DNA from: Scatosoma sp045644545
GTDB taxonomy: Bacteria; Bacillota; Clostridia; Christensenellales; Borkfalkiaceae
Direction: 5' to 3'
DNA length: 64,000 bases
NCBI GenBank assembly: GCA_045644545.1
Contig: JAZRHC010000029.1
Coordinates: 1 to 64,000 of the forward strand
The notes under the pieces were generated by a model that worked only from the letters and a program-made list of their open reading frames with translations, had not been told where the DNA came from and made no database searches. Of the stretch, positions 15,513 through 24,193 are shown in pieces; positions within the stretch are counted from its first letter, which is position 1; the number at the start of each line of letters is the position of its first letter. The translations under genes were made by a program, and so were the position numbers.

Positions 15513-16643
15513 ATGATCTATCTCGACAACGCCGCGACGACGAAACCCGACGAAGAGTCGTTTTTAAAGGCGCGGGAATTTCTAACGGAAAAATTTTATA
15601 ATCCTTCCGCGTTATATCGGGAAGGTCACGCATTGCAGAGCGAGCTTAAAAAAGCGCGCTCGGCTTTGCTTTCGGGGGTGGCGAGCGAATCGGATTTTGA
15701 ACTCGTATTCACTTCCTGCGGCACGGAATCGGATAATCAAGCCGTATTCGGCTTTGCAAGGCGCGGCAACGCCGTGACGACGGCGGGCGAACATTCTGCG
15801 GTTGCGGCGGCGTTTTTAGAGCTTAAAAACCGCGGAGCTTGCGAGGCGCGTTTCGCTCCTTTAAAAAAAGACGGAAGCGTGGACGAACAAGCGCTTTTGT
15901 CGCTCGTAGACGAAAAAACTTCTTTCGTTTCGGTGATCCACGTGAATAACGAAACGGGGTCAGTCAACGATATCAACGCGCTCGCAAAAGCCGTAAAGAA
16001 GAAAAATCCGCGCGTGATTTTTCATAGCGACGGCGTGCAAGCGTACGGAAAAATTCCATTTCGTCTTGCAAAGGAAGTGGATTTGTATTCGGTGAGCGCG
16101 CATAAGATCGGGGGGCTGAAAGGAGTCGGCGCTTTGATCAAGAGAAAATCCCTCGTTTTGCCTGCTTACGTAATCGGTGGCGGACAGGAAAACGGCAGAA
16201 GAAGCGGCACGGAAAATACGTTTGGAATCAAACAATTCGAATACGCCGCGATTAAAAAATTTAACGCACTCACAGCGGATTTTAAACGGCTACTTACTTA
16301 TCGCGAAAGGTTTTGGGAGCTTCTTGATAAAGAAATTTTCATTCGTTTATCCCCCGAAAGCGGTTCGCCGTATATTTTGAGCGTTGCCGCAAAAGGCTTG
16401 CGGGGCGAGGTTTTATTGCATATGGCAAACGATCGGGGGTTGATCGTCGGCACGGGCTCGGCGTGTTCTTCCAATTCCAAAAACCGTTATAGTCGGGTGA
16501 TCTTGGCGTGCGGTTACGACGAACGGACGGCGGACGGCGTACTTCGTATAAGTTTTTCGCCCGCAACGACGGAAGAGGAGATCGAAAAGGGCGCGGAAAT
16601 TTTGAACGAGGTCGGGCGCGATCTGGCGCGCAGAATGAAATAA
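15513..16643 (+). CDS. cysteine desulfurase (NifS/IscS type)
   Basis: A 376-residue PLP enzyme that takes sulfur from cysteine as a protein persulfide. His94 (GEHSA) stacks on the cofactor and Lys198 (SVSAHKIGG) forms the Schiff base. Cys318 (GTGSACSS) is the persulfide-carrying residue, in the short loop typical of the NifS branch. It ends 15 bases before thiI, a common Bacillota arrangement in which a dedicated desulfurase supplies ThiI for 4-thiouridine in tRNA. I therefore read it as the ThiI partner (NifZ-like role) and not as the main Fe-S assembly enzyme. Confidence 0.9.
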   Translation: MIYLDNAATTKPDEESFLKAREFLTEKFYNPSALYREGHALQSELKKARSALLSGVASESDFELVFTSCGTESDNQAVFGFARRGNAVTTAGEHSAVAAAFLELKNRGACEARFAPLKKDGSVDEQALLSLVDEKTSFVSVIHVNNETGSVNDINALAKAVKKKNPRVIFHSDGVQAYGKIPFRLAKEVDLYSVSAHKIGGLKGVGALIKRKSLVLPAYVIGGGQENGRRSGTENTFGIKQFEYAAIKKFNALTADFKRLLTYRERFWELLDKEIFIRLSPESGSPYILSVAAKGLRGEVLLHMANDRGLIVGTGSACSSNSKNRYSRVILACGYDERTADGVLRISFSPATTEEEIEKGAEILNEVGRDLARRMK

Positions 16644-16658
16644 AATTAAGGAAGAACT

Positions 16659-17813
16659 ATGAACAAAGTGATTATTATCCGCTATGCGGAAATTTGGTTA
16701 AAAGGCAAAAACCGCGGCTATTTCGAGCGTATGTTCGAAACCAACCTCAAAGCCGCGTTGAAAGGAATCGAGCATAAATTCGTTAAACAATGCGGGCGGT
16801 ATTTGGTCGAGGACTTTGCCGAATACGAAACGGAAGAAATCGTCGAACGCTTGAAAAAGGTATTCGGCGTGCATACGCTGAGCTTGGCATACGAAACGGA
16901 CGCGGATATGAACAGCATTTTCGAAACGGCGAAGCTCGTTTGCAGGGAAGAAGGCACTTTCAAAGTGGAATCCCACCGCGGCGATAAAAGATATCCGAAA
17001 ACTTCGGTGGAGATCAGCCGCGAGCTCGGCGGTATGTTGCTTGGGGCGTTTCACAAGCTCAAAGTAGACGTGCATAATCCCGATTTCACCGTGCGCGTGG
17101 ATATTCGCGAAAACGGCAAGGCGCTCGTGTTCGGAGAATTTATCGAAGGGGCGAACGGTATGCCCGTGGGCACGGCGGGGAAGGGCTTGTTGCTCTTGTC
17201 GGGCGGGATCGATAGCCCCGTCGCGGGCTATATGATGGCAAAGCGCGGTATGCGCGTGGATTGTCTGCATTTCCATAGCTATCCCTATACCAACGAACAG
17301 GCAAAGGAAAAGGTCGTGGAGCTTGCCAACATTTTATCGCAATATACCTGTGGTACGAATCTGTATACGGTGAGCGTAACCCATATTCAAGAATTCATTC
17401 ACGAGCATTGTAAAGCGGAATTGATGATAACGCTTTTGCGGCGGTTTATGTATCGGATAGCCGAGCGGCTGGCTCTTAGAAAGAGCGCGCAATGCTTGAT
17501 CACGGGCGAAAGCCTTGGGCAGGTGGCAAGTCAAACGATCGAGGGGGTAACTTCGTCGAATTCCGTCGTGGAGAAATTGCCCGTTCTTCGCCCCTTGATC
17601 GGGTTTGATAAAAACGAGATTATCGACCGTTCGGTAAAAATGGGCGCGTACGAAACCTCCATTCTCCCGTTTGAGGATTGTTGCACGGTGTTTTTGCCCG
17701 ATTTCCCCGCGATCAAACCCAAGCTTTCGGATATCCTTTCCGAGGAAAGCAAACTCGACGTGGAAGGCTTGATCAAGGAAGCCTTCGAATCCCTTGAAAA
17801 AATAGAAATTTAA
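16659..17813 (+). CDS. thiI: tRNA 4-thiouridine synthase ThiI
   Basis: A 384-residue ThiI without the C-terminal rhodanese domain, the short form usual in Gram-positives. The N-terminal ferredoxin-like and THUMP region (about 1-165) binds tRNA. The PP-loop SGGIDSP (181-187) adenylates uridine 8. VGTAGKGLLLL just before it is typical. Sulfur should come from the adjacent cysteine desulfurase. The enzyme may also serve thiamine thiazole synthesis in some bacteria, though the rhodanese-less form mainly acts on tRNA. It is the last gene of the operon and is followed by a strong hairpin. Confidence 0.92.
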   Translation: MNKVIIIRYAEIWLKGKNRGYFERMFETNLKAALKGIEHKFVKQCGRYLVEDFAEYETEEIVERLKKVFGVHTLSLAYETDADMNSIFETAKLVCREEGTFKVESHRGDKRYPKTSVEISRELGGMLLGAFHKLKVDVHNPDFTVRVDIRENGKALVFGEFIEGANGMPVGTAGKGLLLLSGGIDSPVAGYMMAKRGMRVDCLHFHSYPYTNEQAKEKVVELANILSQYTCGTNLYTVSVTHIQEFIHEHCKAELMITLLRRFMYRIAERLALRKSAQCLITGESLGQVASQTIEGVTSSNSVVEKLPVLRPLIGFDKNEIIDRSVKMGAYETSILPFEDCCTVFLPDFPAIKPKLSDILSEESKLDVEGLIKEAFESLEKIEI

Positions 17814-17838
17814 GGCAAAATAAGCTAATACGATAGAA

Positions 17839-17869
17839 CGCCCCGCTTGCAAAATCTGCAAGCGGGGCG
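17839..17869. terminator. bidirectional terminator between thiI and the PBP gene
   Basis: A perfect 13-bp GC-rich stem (CGCCCCGCTTGCA / TGCAAGCGGGGCG) with a five-base loop lies between convergent genes. Confidence 0.8.
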
Positions 17870-17874
17870 TTCGC

Positions 17875-20115
17875 TTAATATTCCCACCAATCTTTATTCG
17901 TAATTTCGGGCGGCTCGTTTGGCGGCTTTGCAGAGCCTTTTAAACTAATTTCTGGCAAAACCACGGCTTTTCCCTTGACCCCGTTATACACGGGGATCAC
18001 GGTGTAGATATAATTTTTATTCTCTTTCACGCCTTCGTCCGAGAAGATTTTTTGATATTTGCCTTGATATATCGTACTATGCGTCGCATAATCATAGCGT
18101 TGAATGATATAGTCGTAATAGTCGGGCGCGCCGTTTGAAAAATCAATTCTAACCGTCCTTCCCCAAACGCTTATTTGCGGCGCAGAAATGCTCGGATTGC
18201 TGAATTTATAAGACTTTCCGCGCGGTAGCGCAGAAGATTTGAACATCTCCGAAAACACGAATTGTTTGGGCGCGTTTTCGTCTGCGAGTACTATGTTATG
18301 CGTATCAGAGTACTCTATTTTATCGAGGTTTACCGTTTGCACGCCGTTCGGCTTTTGAAAGCTTTGGATTTTTTCGTTTCGTAAAAGATATCGGTTATAA
18401 AGATATTCGTTCACCGCGTAGGCAATATTGCACGGCTCGCCGCCGCCCGTGAAGGGGATCGCGGAATGATCGGCGTTGCCGAGCCATACGCCCACGATAT
18501 CTTTGGTCGTAACGGTAACGGCGTACGCGTCGGTGTTTTTTTCTTTCGTTCCCGCCGTTCCCGTTTTTGCCGCGACTTGAAAAGGCAAAGAGCGGAGTTT
18601 TTTCGCCGTTCCCGTTTGCGCCGCGGTTTTTAACATATCCGTCGTAAGATACGCCGTTTCTTCCGAAAAAACCCGCGTTTTTTTGATTTTTCTTTTATAT
18701 ACGCTTCTGCCGTCGATCACGACTTCTTTAATAAACGCACCGCTTTCGTATTCTCCGCCTTCGGAGAATGCGGAATAAGCGGAAACGAGCTGTTTTAAGC
18801 TATACCCGTCTTTCATTCCGCCGAGCGCGAGCGCGAGGGATTCGTCCTCTTTTTTAAGAGGCAGCCCAAGCTTTTCAAGATAAGACTTAGCCTTTTCGAT
18901 TCCGACGGAATTCAACACCTTTACCGCGGGGATATTCAAGCTTTTGGCAAGCGCTTCGCGCGCGCTTACGTACCCCGAATACCCGCCGCCGTAGTTTTCG
19001 GGGCTATATCCCGAAAAATTCGTCTTTTCGTCGAGAATCGCCGTTGCAGGGGAAAGCTGATTCAGCTCTATCGCGGGCGCGTAGACGAGCAAGGGCTTTA
19101 AAATAGACCCCGGCGAACGCGCGATATTTCCGATCGTCGAATAACAGCCCTTAAAGCCGTGCGTTTTCGTATCGAGCACCGTCACGGTCTTGTCGCTCGG
19201 CGTATCTTTCGCCGCTTGCGCGAGCGCGGACTGTAAGTCCTCGTCTAAATAGGTGTAAATTTGCAATCTGCCGCCGACCGTGAAGGAGTATTTTTCGGCG
19301 AGCGTTTCCAGCTCGTCGAATACGAAACGCAAATAGCTTTCGCCGCCGAGCGAAACGGACGGAGCGGTGGGGAGCGGCTCGCCGAGAGCTAACGCGTATT
19401 CCGTTTTATCGATATGCCCTTGCGCTTTCATTAAGGACAGCACGAGATTTCGCCGCTTTTCGCATTGAACGGGATTTTTAAAAGGGGAATAATTGTTGGG
19501 GGATTTTACGAGCCCTGCTAAAATCGCGCTTTCCGAAACGGTCAGCTCGCTCGGCGTTTTTCCGAAATAATATTCGGAGGCAGAGCCGATCCCGAAACAG
19601 CTGTGCCCGAAATAGATGGTATTTAAATACTTCTCTAAAATTTCCTCTTTGGAATAACGGTTTTCAAGCCGTTTTGTCAGTTTGATTTCTTTAAGCTTCC
19701 GCTTGATCGTCTTTTCTTGCGACAAATGCGTGTTTTTGATCAGCTGTTGCGAAATGGTGGACGCGCCTTCTTTAAAGGACATTGACCCAAGATTTCGCAC
19801 TGCCGCTTTAACCATTCTTTTAAAATCGAAACCGCCGTGCGAATAAAAGCGTTTGTCTTCCGTATCGACGAACGCGCGTTTGGTGTGCTCGGGTAAATTT
19901 TCCGCTTTTACGGTGTTTTTCTTGGAAAGCACGCCCGCGCTTTTCACCGCTTTTCCTAAATCTCCGTACACGGTTGCCGTAAGGTCGGATAATAAAAGCT
20001 TTTCGGGGCAGAGGTTAGCGTCTTTGGTCACGCTCGTATAGTACGCGCCCGCGCCGATCGCGGCGGCGAAAACGAACAGTAAAGTCGATAAGATAAAAAT
20101 GCGAAGAAATTTCAT
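17875..20115 (-). CDS. class A penicillin-binding protein (PBP1a-like)
   Basis: A 746-residue bifunctional peptidoglycan synthase anchored by an N-terminal TM segment (about 5-27). The GT51 transglycosylase domain has EDKRFYSHGGFDF and EGASTISQQLIKN. The transpeptidase domain has the active-site SILK (within SPGSILKP), SLN, and KTGTAGT. The C-terminal 120 residues look like a fibronectin-III-type domain (PDYYDYIIQRYDYATHS). It should polymerise glycan strands and cross-link them outside the membrane. I see no good ribosome site before the ATG, but the hydrophobic leader fits this start. It stands alone on the minus strand. Confidence 0.9.
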   Translation of the reverse strand: MKFLRIFILSTLLFVFAAAIGAGAYYTSVTKDANLCPEKLLLSDLTATVYGDLGKAVKSAGVLSKKNTVKAENLPEHTKRAFVDTEDKRFYSHGGFDFKRMVKAAVRNLGSMSFKEGASTISQQLIKNTHLSQEKTIKRKLKEIKLTKRLENRYSKEEILEKYLNTIYFGHSCFGIGSASEYYFGKTPSELTVSESAILAGLVKSPNNYSPFKNPVQCEKRRNLVLSLMKAQGHIDKTEYALALGEPLPTAPSVSLGGESYLRFVFDELETLAEKYSFTVGGRLQIYTYLDEDLQSALAQAAKDTPSDKTVTVLDTKTHGFKGCYSTIGNIARSPGSILKPLLVYAPAIELNQLSPATAILDEKTNFSGYSPENYGGGYSGYVSAREALAKSLNIPAVKVLNSVGIEKAKSYLEKLGLPLKKEDESLALALGGMKDGYSLKQLVSAYSAFSEGGEYESGAFIKEVVIDGRSVYKRKIKKTRVFSEETAYLTTDMLKTAAQTGTAKKLRSLPFQVAAKTGTAGTKEKNTDAYAVTVTTKDIVGVWLGNADHSAIPFTGGGEPCNIAYAVNEYLYNRYLLRNEKIQSFQKPNGVQTVNLDKIEYSDTHNIVLADENAPKQFVFSEMFKSSALPRGKSYKFSNPSISAPQISVWGRTVRIDFSNGAPDYYDYIIQRYDYATHSTIYQGKYQKIFSDEGVKENKNYIYTVIPVYNGVKGKAVVLPEISLKGSAKPPNEPPEITNKDWWEY

Positions 20116-20190
20116 TGAAAACAGTATTCGCCGAAAAGTATTTTTTATGACGAAAAAACGGATAAAATACCCCGAAAACCCTTTAAAGAC

Positions 20191-20219
20191 TTGATAAAAT
20201 TTTCAAAAAATAGTATAAT
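20191..20219 (+). promoter_or_regulatory. promoter of the miaB-mutS-mutL operon
   Basis: TTGATA at 20191-20196, 17-bp spacer, TATAAT at 20214-20219. It lies inside the longest open frame, which rules out a start codon upstream of about 20226. Confidence 0.75.
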
Positions 20220-20250
20220 AGAAAGAAAATGCCCTCAGGTAAAAAGGATT

Positions 20251-21597
20251 ATGACGGAAAAATACCATATCGTGACCTACGGTTGCCAAATGAACGTGCA
20301 CGAATCGGAAAAGATCGCGGGCGTTTTGCGGCGTATGGGCTACGAAGAAACGCAAAATAAAGAGGACGCGGACGTGATCGTGTTCAATACTTGTTGCATC
20401 CGCGAAAACGCCGAAAATCACGCGTTCGGCAATATCGGCGCGCTCAAAAAACTCAAAAAGCAAAAGCCGTCGCTTTTGATCGTCGTCGGCGGCTGTATGA
20501 CGCAGGAAAAGGGTAAAACGGAAGTGCTTTCAAAGAAATTCCCGTTTATCGATATAATGTTCGGAACGCTGAATTTGGAAGAGCTCGAAACGCTGATTCT
20601 CCAAAAACGCGAACAGAAAAAACGGGTCGTTAAGATCCGCGAAAGGGAAGGCGAGATCGTCGAAACCTTAGAGCCGTATCGGACGAGCTATCCCAACGCT
20701 TGGGTGAATATCACCTACGGTTGCAATAATTTTTGTTCGTATTGTATCGTGCCGTACGTTCGCGGGCGCGAGCGGTCGAGAAAGCCCGAAAATATCGTGG
20801 CGGAGTGCAAAAAGCTCGTTGCGGAAGGGTATAAAGAGATCACGCTTTTAGGTCAGAACGTAAATTCCTACGGCGCGGACGGGAGTACGGGAATGAATTT
20901 TGCCGAACTTTTGGATTCGGTGGCTTCGATCGAAGGAAAGTTCCGCCTTCGTTTTATGACGAGCCACCCCAAGGACTTCAACGAAGAGGTCGTAAAGGTG
21001 ATGCAAAAGCACCGTAAAATTATGCGACTCGTGCATTTGCCCGTGCAATCGGGCTCAAACGCCGTGTTGCAGGCAATGAACCGCCGTTACACCCGCGAAA
21101 AGTACCTTTCGGAGATTAAAATGCTCCGTTCCTATTTCCCCGAAGCGGAGGTCACGACGGATATTATCGTAGGCTTCCCGAACGAAACGGAAGAAGATTA
21201 TTTGCAGACGGAATCGCTCGTGAAAGAAGTCGATTTTGCTTCGGCGTTCACCTTCGTTTATTCCAAGCGAACGGGCACGAAGGCGGCGACGATGGAAGGG
21301 CAGATCCCCGAAGACGTCCAAAAAGACCGCATTATGCGGCTCGTGGAGCTCGTCAACTCGCTTACCCGAAAAAAATCCGAAAAATACCTCGGCAAAACGA
21401 TCGAGATTCTCTGCGAGGACTACGACGAAAAGCGCGGGATGTATTTGGGGCGCGACGAGTTCGGGCGAATGGGCTATTTTAAAAGCGAGAAAAATTTGAT
21501 CGGGGAATTCGTTTTTCTCAAAATCACCGAAGCGAACGGCATTTCTCTTTACGGGCAAATCGCGGAAAATCTTGAATTAGATAAGGCAGGTAAATAA
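20251..21597 (+). CDS. miaB: tRNA-2-methylthio-N6-dimethylallyladenosine synthase MiaB
   Basis: A 448-residue methylthiotransferase that adds the methylthio group to i6A37 of tRNA. The N-terminal UPF0004 domain has Cys12, Cys48 and Cys82 for one cluster. The radical-SAM motif CNNFCSYC gives Cys158, Cys162 and Cys165. A C-terminal TRAM domain follows. The frame is open 20 codons further upstream, but the promoter sits there and AAAAAGGATT precedes this ATG, so I take 20251 as the start. It heads the operon with mutS, mutL and miaA; MiaA makes the i6A that MiaB modifies. Confidence 0.93.
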   Translation: MTEKYHIVTYGCQMNVHESEKIAGVLRRMGYEETQNKEDADVIVFNTCCIRENAENHAFGNIGALKKLKKQKPSLLIVVGGCMTQEKGKTEVLSKKFPFIDIMFGTLNLEELETLILQKREQKKRVVKIREREGEIVETLEPYRTSYPNAWVNITYGCNNFCSYCIVPYVRGRERSRKPENIVAECKKLVAEGYKEITLLGQNVNSYGADGSTGMNFAELLDSVASIEGKFRLRFMTSHPKDFNEEVVKVMQKHRKIMRLVHLPVQSGSNAVLQAMNRRYTREKYLSEIKMLRSYFPEAEVTTDIIVGFPNETEEDYLQTESLVKEVDFASAFTFVYSKRTGTKAATMEGQIPEDVQKDRIMRLVELVNSLTRKKSEKYLGKTIEILCEDYDEKRGMYLGRDEFGRMGYFKSEKNLIGEFVFLKITEANGISLYGQIAENLELDKAGK

Positions 21598-21600
21598 ACG

Positions 21601-24192
21601 ATGGCGCTTTCACAAATGATGCAGCATTATATCGAAACGAAAGAAAAATACAAGGATTGTATCGTATTTTATCGGCTCGGCGATTTCTACGAAATGTTTT
21701 TCGAGGACGCGATCAAGGTATCCAAAATGCTGGAACTCACCCTCACGGGCAGGGATTGCGGGCTTGCGGAGCGCGCGCCGATGTGCGGGATTCCCTATCA
21801 CGCTTCGGAAGGGTATATCGCGAAGCTCGTCGCGCTCGGAGAAAAGGTCGCGATTTGCGAACAGCTCACCGAACCGGGCGCGGGCAAGCTCGTAGAGCGC
21901 GACGTCGTGCGGATCGTTTCGGCGGGTACGCTCATTGACGATTCAATGCTCGACGAAGGCAAAAACAACTATATCGCGAGTATTTTCAAAAACGGCGAGG
22001 AGATTGCGGCGGCGTGGGCAGATCTCACGACGGGGGAATTTTGCGCGCAGGAATTTAAGGGAGAACGGGCGATCGACGAGGTCGTAAGTCTGCTTTTTAA
22101 AATTTCCGCGGCGGAAATTATCTGCAACGACGATATGCTTTTGGCGAGCAAAAATATCAAAGAAATCAAACACAATCAATTGCCGCCTTTTTCCTGCTAC
22201 GTCGCGTGGGCGTTCAACGTTAAGCACGCGGAAAAGAATCTTACGGAGCAGTTTAATTCGTTGTCGTTATCCGCTTACGCAATCGCTGCGAAAGACAATT
22301 TGATTTCGGCGGCGGGGGCGCTCGTCGAATACCTTCGGGAAACGCAAAAGCACGCGTTGAAAAACATCAATACGATCAAAGTCGTAAGCCAAGAAAAATA
22401 TATGACTTTGGACAGTATCGCGATTCGCAACCTCGAACTCGTGAAAAACAACGCCGAAGGCAAAAAGTACGGCACGCTTTCGTGGATTTTGGATAAAACG
22501 AAAACGGGTATGGGAATGCGGCTTATGAACAACCTCATTCTTTCCCCGCTTCGCAATTTGGACGAGATCAACTACCGCTTAGACGGCGTAGAGGAGCTTG
22601 TAAACGCTTCGGTGGCGCGTATGGCGCTCGTGGAAACGCTGAAAGAAATGCGGGATATCGAACGGCTTTCGGGCAAGATATCCAACGGAAACTTAACGCC
22701 GCGGGATTGCGAATCGATTGCAAAATCCTTGCTTTTTGTCCCCGCGATCAAATTCCAGCTCGTAGGCTTTTCTTCGCCGATCCTTCGCGCTCTCGACGAG
22801 GGGATTTTGGAACTGAAACCGCTCGCGCAGTATCTTTGCGCGGCGATCGCCGACAATCCGCCCGTATCGATGAAGGACGGCGGGTATATTCGCGAGGGCT
22901 TTAACGCGGAGCTCGACGAGCTTCGTTTGATCGCCACGAACGGAAAGGCGATCGTAAAAGATATCGAAGCCCGCGAAAAGGAACGCACGGGCATTAAGAC
23001 CTTGAAGATAGGCTATAACCGCGTGTTTGGCTATTATATCGAGGTCAGCAATTCGTTTAAGGATAAAACGCCCGAGGAGTATATCAGAAGACAGACGCTT
23101 TCCACGGGCGAACGCTATATCACGGAGGAGCTCAAAGAGCTCGAAGATAAGATCCTTTCGAGCGGCGAACGCGCTTTAAAGCTGGAAGCGCGACTCTACG
23201 AAGAACTCACGGGCGTGCTTACGGGCAATATTTTGCAGCTTCAAAAGCTCGCTTCGTCTATCGCTATGCTCGATTGCTTGCTCTCGTTTGCTTCCGTATC
23301 GAAAGAACGCCGCTACGTGCGCCCGAAAATGTTGGAAAGCGGCGGAAAGCTGGAAATCAAGGAAGGGCGGCATCCCGTCGTCGAGGCAATCACGAAAGAA
23401 CGCTTCGTGCCCAACGATACCTTGCTCGATAACGAAGAAAACCGCAGCGCGATTATCACGGGACCGAATATGGCGGGAAAAAGCACGTATATGCGACAGG
23501 TCGCGCTGATCACGTTGATGGCGCATATCGGCTGTTTCGTGCCCGCAAAGCAAGCGGAAATTCCTTTAACCGACAGGATATTCACCCGCGTGGGCGCAAG
23601 CGATAACTTGATTTTAGATCAAAGTACCTTTATGGTTGAAATGACGGAGGTTGCCTCTATTCTTCTAAACGCCACGCGCGATAGCTTGCTCGTTTTGGAC
23701 GAGGTCGGCAGGGGCACGAGTACCTACGACGGACTTTCGATCGCTTGGTCGGTCATTGAATTTTTAACCGAAAAAATTCGCGCGAAAACCTTGTTCGCAA
23801 CGCACTATCACGAGCTTACCGAGCTCGAAAACACGACGGAAGGAGTAAAAAATTATAAAGTTACCGTTCGCGAATTAAACGGTACGGTCGTGTTCCTCAG
23901 AAAGATTGCAAGGGGCGGGGCGAATAGAAGCTTCGGGATTGAGGTCGCTTCCCTTGCGGGCGTGCCCAAAGAAGTGACGGCGCGTGCGAAAGGGATTTTG
24001 AAAGCGCTTGAAAAGAGCGATATTGCCAAAGGCAAAATCGATTTTATGCAAACGGAGGAGGAAGCAGAAGAAGCGCGCCCGTTAAGCGAAGTCGAGCAAT
24101 TGCTTGCGGATATCGACGTCAACACCCTTTCGCCGATGCAAGCGTTGATGCTGATCAGCGATTTAAAGGATAAATTAGCTACGGAGAAGTAA
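21601..24192 (+). CDS. mutS: DNA mismatch repair protein MutS
   Basis: An 863-residue MutS. The mismatch-binding Phe-x-Glu motif lies in GDFYEMFFEDA (about residues 27-37). The ATPase Walker A GPNMAGKST is at about 621-629, with LDEVGRGTSTYDG for Walker B and the signature region. The length is typical of bacterial MutS1. It recognises mismatches and recruits MutL. It starts three bases after miaB and its stop is one base from the mutL ATG, so translation is likely coupled. Confidence 0.96.
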   Translation: MALSQMMQHYIETKEKYKDCIVFYRLGDFYEMFFEDAIKVSKMLELTLTGRDCGLAERAPMCGIPYHASEGYIAKLVALGEKVAICEQLTEPGAGKLVERDVVRIVSAGTLIDDSMLDEGKNNYIASIFKNGEEIAAAWADLTTGEFCAQEFKGERAIDEVVSLLFKISAAEIICNDDMLLASKNIKEIKHNQLPPFSCYVAWAFNVKHAEKNLTEQFNSLSLSAYAIAAKDNLISAAGALVEYLRETQKHALKNINTIKVVSQEKYMTLDSIAIRNLELVKNNAEGKKYGTLSWILDKTKTGMGMRLMNNLILSPLRNLDEINYRLDGVEELVNASVARMALVETLKEMRDIERLSGKISNGNLTPRDCESIAKSLLFVPAIKFQLVGFSSPILRALDEGILELKPLAQYLCAAIADNPPVSMKDGGYIREGFNAELDELRLIATNGKAIVKDIEAREKERTGIKTLKIGYNRVFGYYIEVSNSFKDKTPEEYIRRQTLSTGERYITEELKELEDKILSSGERALKLEARLYEELTGVLTGNILQLQKLASSIAMLDCLLSFASVSKERRYVRPKMLESGGKLEIKEGRHPVVEAITKERFVPNDTLLDNEENRSAIITGPNMAGKSTYMRQVALITLMAHIGCFVPAKQAEIPLTDRIFTRVGASDNLILDQSTFMVEMTEVASILLNATRDSLLVLDEVGRGTSTYDGLSIAWSVIEFLTEKIRAKTLFATHYHELTELENTTEGVKNYKVTVRELNGTVVFLRKIARGGANRSFGIEVASLAGVPKEVTARAKGILKALEKSDIAKGKIDFMQTEEEAEEARPLSEVEQLLADIDVNTLSPMQALMLISDLKDKLATEK

Positions 24193-24193
24193 T

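Noticed and set aside
20191..20250. N-terminal extension of MiaB from an ATG at 20191
   Set aside because: The operon promoter occupies this stretch and the ATG at 20251 has a ribosome site and matches the family N-terminus.
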